Part shown: in pieces, positions 1-7,141 of the stretch
How the letters are laid out: each line of letters begins with the position of its first letter
How positions within the stretch are numbered: the stretch's first letter is position 1
Assembly (NCBI GenBank): GCA_964462335.1
Contig: CAYWYG010000006.1
Span: 1 to 35,335 of the forward strand
Origin: JAPUDQ01 sp964462335
GTDB taxonomy: Bacteria > Patescibacteriota > Saccharimonadia > Saccharimonadales > Saccharimonadaceae
Direction: 5' to 3'
DNA length: 35,335 nucleotides
Translations under genes and position numbers: made by a program
The notes under the pieces: model-generated
What the model saw: only the letters and a program-made list of their open reading frames with translations
Database searches by the model: none
What the model was told of the DNA's origin: nothing

Positions 1-44
1 AAAAGTCGTTGCTACTTGAAATCTTTGGGTTGAACCTCATTCTC

Positions 45-75
45 AAAAACAAAAATGCGGTCGCTTCCAGCGACC
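45..75 (-). terminator. Possible second terminator after tRNA-Thr(GGU)
   Basis: Read on the minus strand, GGTCGC and GCGACC (arms at 59-64 and 70-75) close a 5-base loop and are followed by GCATTTTTGTTTTT. The shape is that of an intrinsic terminator. It lies beyond another terminator at 129-151, so it would be a back-up for the tRNA transcript. Confidence 0.5.
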
Positions 76-128
76 CAAAATCTCATTCCCCCCAAGAAAA
101 CATTTGGTTTGCGCTCTGCGCAACCAAA

Positions 129-151
129 GAAAAAAGAGCGCATTCGCGCTC
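129..151 (-). terminator. Intrinsic terminator of the tRNA-Thr(GGU) transcript
   Basis: On the minus strand GAGCGC-GAAT-GCGCTC (136-151) is followed at once by a run of six T. It begins 23 bases past the tRNA 3' end, where a Rho-independent terminator of the tRNA unit would be expected. Confidence 0.7.
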
Positions 152-174
152 AATTTCCGAAAAAAATCTGATTC

Positions 175-250
175 TGGAGCCACGACCGGGGGTCGAACCC
201 GGGACCTCATCCTTACCATGGATGCGCTCTACCAACTGAGCTATCGCGGC
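175..250 (-). tRNA. tRNA-Thr (anticodon GGU)
   Basis: A 76-nt cloverleaf on the minus strand. The acceptor stem GCCGCGA pairs with TCGTGGC (one G-U), the D arm is GCTC/GAGC, and the anticodon stem CATCC/GGATG encloses loop ATGGTAA, giving anticodon GGT for codon ACC. The T loop is TTCGACC and the 3' CCA is encoded. A -10 box lies about 230 bases upstream (477-482), and two truncated copies of this gene's 5' half lie between that box and the gene, so they should be co-transcribed with it. Confidence 0.95.
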
Positions 251-298
251 TTAAATATGTATTGTGATGGGAATATACTTACGTCGTTTCTGCGTAAC

Positions 299-352
299 AC
301 GACGCGCATGCGCTCTACGATTATTTGCGTTTCACGCAAGAGCTATCGCGGC
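299..352 (-). repeat. Partial tRNA-Thr(GGU) 5'-half copy 1
   Basis: On the minus strand this begins with the first 13 bases of the neighbouring tRNA-Thr (GCCGCGATAGCTC). It then carries an enlarged D loop containing a TTGCG-TGAAA-CGCAA hairpin, and resumes with GTAGAGCGCAT before losing all similarity. The anticodon, T and 3' acceptor parts are missing. The 54 bases are identical to the copy at 399-452 except at one position. Confidence 0.75.
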
Positions 353-398
353 TTATAAATAATTGTAAACGTGATGTACTTACTAATCATTGTGCATT

Positions 399-452
399 AC
401 GACGCGCATGCGCTCTACGATTATTTGCGTTTCACGCAGGAGCTATCGCGGC
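399..452 (-). repeat. Partial tRNA-Thr(GGU) 5'-half copy 2
   Basis: Second copy of the element at 299-352, shifted by exactly 100 bases, with one substitution. The spacers between copies are only weakly similar, so the 54-base core is the conserved part. It keeps the D stem (GCTC/GAGC) and the D-loop hairpin, which suggests that the RNA fold matters or that the duplication is recent. Confidence 0.75.
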
Positions 453-476
453 AAATGATATTCTTTACAGATGATA

Positions 477-482
477 ATTGTA
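477..482 (-). promoter_or_regulatory. Putative -10 box of the tRNA-Thr(GGU) unit
   Basis: Minus strand TTGCTACAAT contains a TACAAT -10 box. The same TTGC-TACAAT string precedes the other tRNA unit (1044-1049) and secY (14365-14370). No good -35 is visible. The start site would be near 470, upstream of both partial tRNA copies. The stretch 483-704 contains no gene that I can see. Confidence 0.5.
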
Positions 483-704
483 GCAAAGTATCCTTAATAA
501 ATACAGAGTATGTGGGTGGCTCACTCATATAAAAATGATCTTCTTTTGGAAGTTACTTTTATATAATATTAGAAGTAGGACATCTGTCGTTTTGCTCCAT
601 CTTCCGCTCGTTTGCTCAGAAAAATACCTACGGTGCTTTTCTTCGCTTCACTTGATACACCGAACCTTCCGCCTATCGGCGGATACGGTTCTCGAATCTA
701 TTTC

Positions 705-749
705 AAAACCAAATTTATAGCCAGTCATTGTGACTGGCTATAAATTTGG
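705..749 (-). terminator. Terminator overlapping the CCA end of tRNA-Tyr
   Basis: A perfect 19-bp inverted repeat (709-727 and 731-749) with a 3-base loop, followed on the minus strand by TTTT. The 5' arm starts with the CCA of tRNA-Tyr itself (747-749), so the mature tRNA end lies inside the terminator stem and must be released from it by processing. Confidence 0.75.
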
Positions 750-831
750 TGCTGGAAGTAGGACTCGAACCTACGAAGCCCGAAGGCGGGAGATTTACAG
801 TCTCCAGTGATTGCCGCTACACGATTCCAGC
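747..831 (-). tRNA. tRNA-Tyr (anticodon GUA)
   Basis: An 85-nt class II tRNA. Acceptor GCTGGAA pairs with TTCCAGC, anticodon stem GGAGA/TCTCC holds loop CTGTAAA (anticodon GTA), the long variable arm is built on CGCC-TTC-GGGC, the T loop is TTCGAGT, and ACCA is encoded at the 3' end. It lies 9 bases after tRNA-Thr(UGU) and probably shares its transcript. Confidence 0.95.
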
Positions 832-840
832 GTGCAAATT

Positions 841-917
841 TGGAGCCGCTTCCCGGATTCGAACCGGGGACCTTCACTTTACAAAAGTGTTGCTCTAACC
901 AGCTGAGCTAAAGCGGC
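841..917 (-). tRNA. tRNA-Thr (anticodon UGU)
   Basis: A 77-nt tRNA on the minus strand. Acceptor GCCGCTT pairs with AAGCGGC, D arm GCTC/GAGC, anticodon loop TTTGTAA (anticodon TGT), T loop TTCGAAT, CCA encoded. The first anticodon-stem pair is an A-A mismatch. It forms a two-gene unit with tRNA-Tyr, behind a promoter at 1044-1071. Confidence 0.93.
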
Positions 918-944
918 ATAAAATATGAAATGTACTCCGACTAC

Positions 945-1021
945 AGTTCAGCTGGTTAGAGCAGAATGCTGAATAAACTTTACTCGGCATTCGCCTCAGA
1001 CAGCAGCTGAGCTAAAGCGGC
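945..1021 (-). repeat. Partial tRNA-Thr(UGU) 5'-end copy with inverted D-arm piece
   Basis: On the minus strand the element starts with GCCGCTTTAGCTCAGCTG, the first 18 bases of the tRNA-Thr(UGU) that follows 104 bases later. Further on, a piece of the same D arm (plus strand CAGCTGGTTAGAGCA) is present in the opposite orientation, so the segment can fold back on itself. No anticodon or T arm is present. It lies downstream of the promoter and should be the first part of the tRNA transcript. Confidence 0.6.
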
Positions 1022-1043
1022 GTATGAGTTAATGTACCGACAT

Positions 1044-1071
1044 ATTGTAGCAAATATGTCTGTTTCGGCAA
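1044..1071 (-). promoter_or_regulatory. Promoter of the tRNA-Thr(UGU)-tRNA-Tyr unit
   Basis: Minus strand TTGCCG, a 16-base spacer, then TACAAT. An 8-bp inverted repeat (GACATATT...AATATGTC on the plus strand, roughly 1039-1060) straddles the -10 box and could be an operator or simply a cruciform. Confidence 0.55.
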
Positions 1072-1086
1072 AATGTGTTCACCTCA

Positions 1087-1117
1087 AAAATCTATAATCA
1101 ATAATCCAAAATCTACC
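1087..1117. repeat. Heptamer array AAAATCT/ATAATCC
   Basis: Four degenerate 7-base units (aaaatct, ataatca, ataatcc, aaaatct) lie next to the stop codon of the TPR gene. They belong to the same 7-bp-period class as the arrays inside the ribosomal cluster. Confidence 0.6.
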
Positions 1118-1124
1118 GATGCTA

Positions 1125-1778
1125 TCACATCACGATCTTGCGTGGCTGCTGGACTTTTTGCGGGGCGCCAGGCGGTATAATCACTTTTGCGATCTTGTCG
1201 CGCATAGCAGCAGCCATTTCGACCTGCCCGTCGCGTTCATACGCATCGGCAAGAATAGCGACGCTTTGTGAGTTCGGTTCGAGCTCGACAGCTCGCTCGA
1301 GCGAGCTGATCATGGCTTTGCTATTGCCCAGTTTCTCTTGTACCTTCGCAAAGGCAATATGTCGCGCCGCGAGACCACCCTCAATACCAAGTGCCTGCTC
1401 AAAGGCAAGTGCAGCCTTCTCGTATTGGCCTGTCTCGTAGTAGATAAGACCGACATTGTGTAAGCTCGATGCACTGGGCTCAAGACTCTGCGCGATCTCG
1501 AAACACTCTATCGCATCTTGGTAGGCTCTCTGCTTTGCATATAGGATACCGAGGCGGTTATATGCAGTTGCGTTGCGCTCATCGACTCGTAAAATCGTCA
1601 GAAGCGCTTTCTCAGCGCGTAAATACTTGCGTTCTTTTATGCTGTCTTGCGCAACAGACCATAGTTTATCCATACGATTGGCAAATTTAGAAGAAAACAC
1701 CTCCCCTGTTTCATCAGTTTTCTTCTGATACAGGAGGATCCATACACCTAGTCCCACCAATAGTATAAGACCGTACAT
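1125..1778 (-). CDS. Membrane-anchored tetratricopeptide repeat protein
   Basis: 217 residues. Residues 2-17 are a hydrophobic segment followed by KK, which fits a single N-terminal membrane anchor with the rest of the chain cytoplasmic. From about residue 45 to 195 the chain is helical repeats of TPR type (for example AYNRLGILYAKQRAYQDAIE and SLHNVGLIYYETGQYEKAAL), about four to five units. TPR domains bind other proteins; the partner cannot be read from the sequence. A TATAAT box (1787-1792) ends 8 bases before the ATG, so the gene probably has its own near-leaderless promoter although holB ends only 20 bases upstream. The tail is proline- and lysine-rich. The TPR assignment is firm, the cellular role unknown. 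Confidence 0.85.
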   Translation of the reverse strand: MYGLILLVGLGVWILLYQKKTDETGEVFSSKFANRMDKLWSVAQDSIKERKYLRAEKALLTILRVDERNATAYNRLGILYAKQRAYQDAIECFEIAQSLEPSASSLHNVGLIYYETGQYEKAALAFEQALGIEGGLAARHIAFAKVQEKLGNSKAMISSLERAVELEPNSQSVAILADAYERDGQVEMAAAMRDKIAKVIIPPGAPQKVQQPRKIVM

Positions 1779-1786
1779 TGCTGATA

Positions 1787-1792
1787 ATTATA
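1787..1792 (-). promoter_or_regulatory. Extended -10 of the TPR gene
   Basis: TGGTATAAT on the minus strand, with 8 bases between the box and the ATG at 1778. Transcription would begin one or two bases before the start codon, leaving no room for a Shine-Dalgarno. Confidence 0.6.
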
Positions 1793-1798
1793 CCACAG

Positions 1799-2632
1799 CT
1801 AAAGTGTTAGAGCGAGACGTAGTAGCTGTAGACGAACGTTTGCATTTGCCTCTAGCTTATCAATTGCCGTGACAATATGATCAAGTTGCCGCGTCATTCG
1901 TCGTGTTGGTGATTTTTTGTGGCCAAACATAACCACCTCACCCATAGTCCGTAAAAATGCAAGCGCCTTGCTGCGGTCTAACGCTATATCTGCCAGCATT
2001 GTAAGCCGCGTATAGGATGATTCCGTCACAAATGTCCGTGCAAGACGAATCATTTCAGCACAGTCAGCGAAGTATCCATCATCTTGTATGAGCCTGACTA
2101 ATTTCGCAGGTTTACCGCCCGCGACAAACAATAATTGTCCGATTTTTATCTCATCTGTGATGCCTTGACGCGCGAGCAGTGCCACTGATTCATCGCGAGA
2201 AATCGGTCGTACTTCAATATGTGCAATACGCGACCGTATGGTCGGCAGGAGCATATTTGGCGAATGAGACGTCATAACAAACACGACGCGAGCTGGTGGC
2301 TCCTCAAGAAGTTTAAGAAATGCATTTTGCGCCGGTAAGCTCATACGTTCTGCCCCCGCAATGATCACTGTCAGGTGATGGTCGCGTATCGTACGAGTGT
2401 CGTGGTATAGCTGTCGAATCTGCTCGATTGTGATATCTCTATCGCCATCGGCGATGATTGTCATGACACCATCTGGATGATTATTGAGCGACGTTGCGAT
2501 CGCCATGGCAAGCGTCTCGAGACCGCTTCCATCGTCACCACTCAGCAAAAGACCGGTCGCTGGATCTCGAACATATGCATCACACAACTGACGAGTTATG
2601 AGATGAAGTGAAAGATCAGGTGCAAATGTCAT
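1799..2632 (-). CDS. holB: DNA polymerase III delta' subunit-like AAA+ ATPase
   Basis: 277 residues with the start placed at 2632, because AGGAGG lies 7 bases before that ATG; an upstream ATG at 2710 would overlap rluA by 95 bases and has no such site. The fold is that of a clamp-loader subunit: a degenerate P-loop GDDGSGLE (residues 32-39, lacking the usual GKT) and the clamp-loader signature QNAFLKLLEEPP (102-113), followed by TIRSR (131-135). A broken Walker A is usual for delta', which assists rather than hydrolyses ATP. In the replisome it would help open the sliding clamp. The Shine-Dalgarno lies inside the 3' end of rluA, so the two are translationally coupled. A DnaX-like role is less likely, given the short length and the lost lysine. 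Confidence 0.8.
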   Translation of the reverse strand: MTFAPDLSLHLITRQLCDAYVRDPATGLLLSGDDGSGLETLAMAIATSLNNHPDGVMTIIADGDRDITIEQIRQLYHDTRTIRDHHLTVIIAGAERMSLPAQNAFLKLLEEPPARVVFVMTSHSPNMLLPTIRSRIAHIEVRPISRDESVALLARQGITDEIKIGQLLFVAGGKPAKLVRLIQDDGYFADCAEMIRLARTFVTESSYTRLTMLADIALDRSKALAFLRTMGEVVMFGHKKSPTRRMTRQLDHIVTAIDKLEANANVRLQLLRLALTL

Positions 2633-3485
2633 CGACAAGCCTCCTGAAATCTTGAGGTAATGGCGCGGTGAATGTTCGACGCGGTGATTCATCGACATCA
2701 GACGACGCATTACGCGGAATGGTAATCTCTAGCTCATACGCATGCAGGCATAACCGAGCAAGAGGACTCGTGCCTCCACCATATATCTCATCGCCCACTA
2801 TCGGCATACCAATATACGCCATATGCACGCGAAGTTGATGAGTACGTCCTGTTGTCGGTTTGAGCCGCACGACCGTCATATCGCGCGAGCTACCCAGTAC
2901 TTCATAGTGCGTCTGAGCCTGCTTGCCATTGGGATCAACACGGAAACTGCTCGGACGTTTTGGATTACGTCCGATAGGCACATCTATCGTCGCTTTTGGG
3001 TGGGCTGGCACGCCACGGACAATCGCGATGTAGGTCTTTTTCGCTTTGCGATCATGAAATTGTCGTTGCAAAAATGTCACCGTGTCTTCGTCTTTTGCGG
3101 CGATGATCACGCCACTCGTATCGCGGTCGAGTCGGTGAACAATTCCAGCGCGATTTTCGTTTGTATCAGGAGTAAAATGCAAGTGTCGACGCACAAACTC
3201 CGCGACCGTGAACTCGTCGGGCATGAGACCTTTTGCATGGCTCAGTACGCCCGATGGCTTATTCATGACGAGCACATGATCGTCTTCGTATATGACATCT
3301 ACGTTGCCGTCGAGCACTGGTGGTTTGGGCGCTTTAACGGTCACTTCGTCATCCTCGCCAAGCTCAAAGCTGACTTTGGTACATACCTCGCCATTGACAT
3401 AGACATGCCCTGCCTCGATAAGCTTTTGCCACTGCGCCCGCGAACGCTCCGACCAATACTGCGCAATATAGCTATCAAGCCGCAT
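2616..3485 (-). CDS. RluA-family 23S rRNA pseudouridine synthase
   Basis: 289 residues. An S4 RNA-binding domain occupies about residues 1-50 (MRLDSYIAQYW... VYVNGE), followed by the catalytic domain with the family signature HRLDRDTSG at 117-125, whose Asp120 is the catalytic residue of the family. A later RTHQLRVH segment completes the active-site region. The order S4 plus RluA domain matches RluD/RluC-like enzymes that isomerise uridines in helix 69 or nearby of 23S rRNA; the exact target cannot be decided. The ATG lies 3 bases after the trpS stop with no good Shine-Dalgarno, implying coupling to trpS. The 3' end overlaps the start of holB by 17 bases. Confidence 0.9.
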   Translation of the reverse strand: MRLDSYIAQYWSERSRAQWQKLIEAGHVYVNGEVCTKVSFELGEDDEVTVKAPKPPVLDGNVDVIYEDDHVLVMNKPSGVLSHAKGLMPDEFTVAEFVRRHLHFTPDTNENRAGIVHRLDRDTSGVIIAAKDEDTVTFLQRQFHDRKAKKTYIAIVRGVPAHPKATIDVPIGRNPKRPSSFRVDPNGKQAQTHYEVLGSSRDMTVVRLKPTTGRTHQLRVHMAYIGMPIVGDEIYGGGTSPLARLCLHAYELEITIPRNASSDVDESPRRTFTAPLPQDFRRLVDDICT

Positions 3486-3488
3486 ACA

Positions 3489-4520
3489 CTATGTCTCGCG
3501 CCGCAATCCCACAGCTATTTGTACGCGCTCTAGTGTCTTGCCCGCTATCTCACGCATCGCCGCTTCATCAGCTTCAAGCTTATGCATAAGTATATCGTCA
3601 TCGATCAGGTGATAAAGTTTTTGGAAATTCGCCAAAAATTCTTCGACCTTTTCTGCAACCGCCTTTTTCAGGTCACCATAGCTGGTGCGGCCTTCCCACT
3701 CAGCATTGACATGACCTTGGTCACGAGCGCTGAGCAGGGCGAGCAGCTGCAAGAGGTTGGTGATGCCAGGCTGCGAATCCCAGTCAAAATTGATCGTGCC
3801 GATGCTATCAGTCGCGGCTGACATGACTTTCTTTACAGCCGCTCCAGGCTCGTCCATGAGATTGATCTTGGATTTGGCGTCGGAGGCGCTCTTGCTCATT
3901 TTTTTTGCTGGGTCACTGAGACTGCGGATACGCAGACCGTTGTCGCGGCGGGCAAACTCAGATTGCTTGGCGGTAGCTTCAGGCACGACAAACAGATCAC
4001 CAAACTTGTTATTCATCCGAATTGCGATATCGCGAGCGATTTCGAGATGCTGGAATTGGTCCTCGCCAACCGGCACCCATTTCGCCCCATAGAGGAGGAT
4101 GTCAGCCGCCATCAGCACCGGATAGTCCATCAGTCCCATCGTAACACTGCCTGCATGGTCAGTTGATTTGTCTTTAAATTGAATCATGCGCTGCATCTCA
4201 CCGACGTACGTAAAACAGTTGAGGATCCATGTCATTTCACTATGAGCAGGGATGTAACTCTGACGATAGATGTACGTATCTACGTCATTGATATCGAGTC
4301 CGGCAGCGACAAAATATTTGAGATTTTGCAATGTCTTGCCATAGAGCGCAGCATGGTCAATCGGCGTGGTAAAACTATGCAAGTCAGGTACAAACATATT
4401 GATCTGGTACTGACCAGCAAACTGTCGCTGCATCTCAACCATCGGTACGAATGCGCCGAGATAATTCGCCAAGGTTGGTTCTTCGTTACTACGAATTCCG
4501 GTTAAGATTGTCTCTTTCAT
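3489..4520 (-). CDS. trpS: Tryptophan-tRNA ligase
   Basis: 343 residues from the ATG at 4520; a GTG directly before it is also possible. It charges tRNA-Trp. The class I signatures are visible: TLAN at 16-19, in the place of the TIGN form of the HIGH motif found in TrpRS enzymes (Gly replaced by Ala here), GEDQ at 152-155 and KMSKS at 207-211. Length fits the bacterial enzyme (about 330-350). It is the first gene of a unit trpS-rluA-holB. A TATAAT box (4528-4533) ends 7 bases before the ATG, so the message should be leaderless or nearly so. The promoter region is shared with the divergent lipid-kinase gene. Confidence 0.95.
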   Translation of the reverse strand: MKETILTGIRSNEEPTLANYLGAFVPMVEMQRQFAGQYQINMFVPDLHSFTTPIDHAALYGKTLQNLKYFVAAGLDINDVDTYIYRQSYIPAHSEMTWILNCFTYVGEMQRMIQFKDKSTDHAGSVTMGLMDYPVLMAADILLYGAKWVPVGEDQFQHLEIARDIAIRMNNKFGDLFVVPEATAKQSEFARRDNGLRIRSLSDPAKKMSKSASDAKSKINLMDEPGAAVKKVMSAATDSIGTINFDWDSQPGITNLLQLLALLSARDQGHVNAEWEGRTSYGDLKKAVAEKVEEFLANFQKLYHLIDDDILMHKLEADEAAMREIAGKTLERVQIAVGLRRET

Positions 4521-4537
4521 CACCTCTATTATATACT
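4508..4537 (+). promoter_or_regulatory. Promoter of the lipid-kinase gene
   Basis: TTGTCT (4508-4513), an 18-base spacer and TATACT (4532-4537), with only 5 bases left before the ATG at 4543. The -35 lies inside trpS. The predicted start site is the start codon itself. Confidence 0.55.
4528..4533 (-). promoter_or_regulatory. -10 box of trpS, overlapping the divergent promoter
   Basis: TATAAT on the minus strand shares two bases with the plus-strand TATACT. The two start codons are about 20 bases apart, so RNA polymerase cannot occupy both promoters at once. Confidence 0.6.
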
Positions 4538-4542
4538 ATCGT

Positions 4543-5448
4543 ATGATGAAAGTGTTTGACCATATCGCGATCATTTATAATCCGAAAAGTACCGGTGATG
4601 CGCCGAAATTAGCCAAGGACTTAGCGGACAGTATCAACGGACATTTTGAAGTGATCCAAAAGAAAGCAACACTCTACCCCACTAAACACGCCGGTGATGC
4701 CATCGACATCGCGGATGACGTGACGAGGCGGTGTAGCCGTCCGTTGATCATCTCTGTCAGTGGTGATGGCGGCTACAATGAAGTCATCAACGGCGTCCTG
4801 CGCGCCAAAAAACTTTTCCCTGCCCAACGTCCCGTGGTGGCCGTCATGGCGGCCGGCAATACCAACGATCACCAACGCGTCATGCGCGGTGACACCCCGC
4901 TCATTCGCCTCATCAAACAGCCTGAGCCTAAGAAAATTGATCTGATCAGCATCACCGCACGTACCAAAGATTTCGAACTGCTACGCTACGCTCATTCGTA
5001 TATCGGCTTTGGTATCACGCCTGAGATCGGCCATGAGCTCAATCGCCATGGCAAGAGTCGCTGGCACGAAATCTGGCTGACGCTCAAGACTCTCAAAAAC
5101 TTCACGCCCTATGCGATTGAACGCGATGGCGTCACAAAACTCTACGACAACCTGGTATTTGCGAACATCAATGAGATGGCAAAATTTATCAAACTCGACG
5201 AGAAAAACACGGTACACGACAACCAATTTGAAGTTATTGCTATCCACCACCGCGGCAAATTTCACCTGATACGCAAACTCCTCTCTGGAGTGGTCCATGG
5301 GTTCAAAAAACCACCGAGTTACCAGACGTATTCATTTACCACGATCGATGCCCAGCCCATCCAACTCGACGGCGAAATCGAAGAACTACCCGCCGGTTGC
5401 AGTGTAACCATCAAAAGTCACAACGATGCGATGGAGACACTCAACTGA
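4543..5448 (+). CDS. Diacylglycerol kinase-family lipid kinase
   Basis: 301 residues. Conserved elements of the DAGK catalytic domain are present in order: IIYNPKSTG (10-18), the glycine-rich nucleotide loop SGDGGYNE (73-80, family GGDGTxNE) and AAGNTND (103-109, family GTGNDxA). Near the C-terminus QLDGE matches the usual closing motif. Enzymes of this family phosphorylate diacylglycerol or related lipids (YegS/DgkB type) or polyprenols; the substrate is not readable. It is one of few plus-strand genes here and stands alone, divergent from trpS. A second ATG follows the first at 4546. No signal peptide; probably peripheral on the inner face of the membrane. Confidence 0.88.
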   Translation: MMKVFDHIAIIYNPKSTGDAPKLAKDLADSINGHFEVIQKKATLYPTKHAGDAIDIADDVTRRCSRPLIISVSGDGGYNEVINGVLRAKKLFPAQRPVVAVMAAGNTNDHQRVMRGDTPLIRLIKQPEPKKIDLISITARTKDFELLRYAHSYIGFGITPEIGHELNRHGKSRWHEIWLTLKTLKNFTPYAIERDGVTKLYDNLVFANINEMAKFIKLDEKNTVHDNQFEVIAIHHRGKFHLIRKLLSGVVHGFKKPPSYQTYSFTTIDAQPIQLDGEIEELPAGCSVTIKSHNDAMETLN

Positions 5449-5513
5449 TATACGAACTGAATATGCAACTACGCATACACAGATACGCCAAATAACATTC
5501 CCTATTATAGATA

Positions 5514-6627
5514 TCAACCTCTTGCGTAAGACCTCACAAAAGAGTCTACAGTGTTCTTAAGGATCTGTTGCTCGTCCTTACTAAGAGAAAACCACGTGCT
5601 TAGACCCATTAGAATGAATACTGCATCATTTAGTAATGACAGAAGTTCTTCTCCATTCTGAATATTTTGAGTATTGAAACGTCCAAACGGTTTTTGGATA
5701 GAAAGTTGAATAGCCTCATATTGAGCTGTTTCACCGATTGCTATTGCAGCTCTACTCAACACCATTTCAAATACAAAGCGTGCCAGCCTTTCATTGCGTG
5801 TACTTGTGTATCGTTCTTGGGTTGCAGGTATGTATTCATGCTGTGCCAATGTATTTAGCTCGACTATCTTCGGGCTGACTATTCCTAATGATCTCGAGAG
5901 TGTCGCAAGTAACGAGTCTCGATGGGCTGTGCCATAAATAATTGATGTTGGGATTCTACCTGTTGCAGGATCTACTAGACGTATAAATTCATTTCTTAAT
6001 CGTTGGTCAGATGTATACAATATAGTAGTCGTAAGTATCTTACCTGCCGCACATGCTTCACGCACTCTATGACCCTTTACTGCGCTATCCATGTTTTTTA
6101 TAGTCTGCCTAATGAATGATGTGGCCGATAAGGGAACTGTTCCAAAATGTAAAAATTCATTTTTCGCCGCTTCAACATCTCGATGCATGGTAGCGGCTGT
6201 TTTATTATCAACAATTCCTGATTCTCGATAGTTCTTTGCATCTGCAGTAACCACGATACAATCCTTCTCAATCAGTAAAGAACCAAGAGTATTAGTGTAA
6301 TCAGTAAATGCAAATGGGTCCAACGCTGTTTTAACTCTCGCTGTCTGTAGTCAGAAATAACACTCAATTTTGCCGATGCATACTCCTTAGAATCTTTTCC
6401 GCGTAGAAGCCTGACCTGACCGAGGTGTTCAAGCGCTGACACCATATCACTTGTTTTATTTATCCCTTCCAAAAAACTAGACTATTCGGCTTAATAACTG
6501 AGGCTGTAGCACGGGCATGTTCAGCTGTGCCATGGCTATTGAAAACTACTTTTATGTCCAACAGTTCCAGTACATGACCGTACTCAGCTAGTGGGCTATG
6601 TTCTGCTAATTCTTTGCCGGCTACCAT
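5514..6627 (-). pseudogene. TIKI/TraB-EreA-like protein gene with two frameshifts
   Basis: Three consecutive reading frames join into one protein of about 371 residues if a base is restored twice: near 6470 in a run of six T (…NSLVF|LEGINK…) and near 6335-6345 (…SDYRQ|ARVKTALDPF…). The restored chain has two GxxH-like boxes typical of the TraB/TIKI and erythromycin-esterase-like folds: FNSHGTAEHARA followed by KPNSLVFLEG near the N-terminus, and SIIYGTAHRDS in the second half. Family placement is tentative and rests on pattern only. The start at 6627 is chosen because a TATAAT box ends 6 bases upstream. Either a recent pseudogene or base-calling errors at homopolymers; both indels are single missing bases. 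Confidence 0.55.
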
Positions 6628-6633
6628 AAATAT

Positions 6634-6639
6634 ATTATA
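6634..6639 (-). promoter_or_regulatory. -10 box of the frameshifted gene
   Basis: TATAAT, six bases before the ATG at 6627, the same tight spacing as at 26563, 26578, 28211 and 31821. An intact promoter in front of a broken frame suggests the damage is recent or artificial. Confidence 0.5.
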
Positions 6640-6693
6640 AAACATAAACCACTATAGGTCTACATCTATGTGGGTATTTTTATGGAATAACGT

Positions 6694-6721
6694 AAAAAAC
6701 AGGCTCATTAGCCTGTTTTTT
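6694..6721 (-). terminator. Terminator of the ribosomal cluster after rpsI
   Basis: A 12-bp stem (AAAAAACAGGCT/AGCCTGTTTTTT) with loop CATT on the plus strand. On the minus strand the stem ends in six T, 18 bases past the rpsI stop. It closes the ribosomal transcription unit and could act in both directions. Confidence 0.85.
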
Positions 6722-6739
6722 ACACCTAAGTATTTGTGC

Positions 6740-7141
6740 CTAACGCTTTGAGAACTGTTCGCGTTTGCGGGCAGAGCGAAGACCGTATTTTTTGCGCTCT
6801 TTTTCGCGTGGGTCTCGTTTCATGAGACCGGCTTTTTTGAGCGTACCACGGAGACTTTCGTCCATCTCGCTAATTGCCTTACTGATGGCGAGCTTGCAGG
6901 CATCGACTTGACCGCTCATACCACCGCCGCTGACGACAATACTGATGTCGAAATCTTTCTGCTTGCCGATGAGGGCGAGTGGATCAGTAAGTTCAGCGAC
7001 CAATGTCTTGTTGCCATCGAGGTATTCTTCGGCAGTTTTGCCATTGACCGTGACGTTACCTTTGCCACCCATCAGGCGAGCGCGTGCCGTTGCACTTTTG
7101 CGTCGTCCAAGACCGTAAAAATATGTGTCAGATTTTGCCAT
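6740..7141 (-). CDS. rpsI: 30S ribosomal protein S9
   Basis: 133 residues, normal length for uS9. The N-terminal YGLGRRKSATARARL is the family hallmark and the chain ends in the universal FSKR, whose arginine reaches the P-site tRNA in the 30S subunit. Its ATG shares one base with the rplM stop (TAATG), the usual rplM-rpsI coupling. It is the last gene of the cluster, followed directly by a strong terminator. Confidence 0.98.
   Translation of the reverse strand: MAKSDTYFYGLGRRKSATARARLMGGKGNVTVNGKTAEEYLDGNKTLVAELTDPLALIGKQKDFDISIVVSGGGMSGQVDACKLAISKAISEMDESLRGTLKKAGLMKRDPREKERKKYGLRSARKREQFSKR

Noticed and set aside
299..452. The 100-base-spaced repeats as a CRISPR array
   Set aside because: Only two copies, the spacers resemble each other weakly, the repeats are tRNA-like and no cas gene is near.
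175..452. tRNA copies as attachment sites of an integrated element
   Set aside because: Attachment duplications normally copy the 3' half of the tRNA and bracket an integrase; here the 5' half is copied and only 50-base spacers lie between.
2823..3533. Long plus-strand frame of 236 codons opposite rluA
   Set aside because: Shadow of the rluA codons: no ribosome site, no family, and rluA is certain.
3489..4520. TLAN in TrpRS as a destroyed HIGH motif
   Set aside because: TrpRS enzymes normally have TIGN here, so Thr and Asn are kept; only Gly to Ala is unusual and KMSKS is intact.
5514..6645. Programmed -1 frameshifting to explain the split TIKI-like gene
   Set aside because: The T6 run is not in the phase of a standard X-XXY-YYZ heptamer, and the second break has no slippery site.
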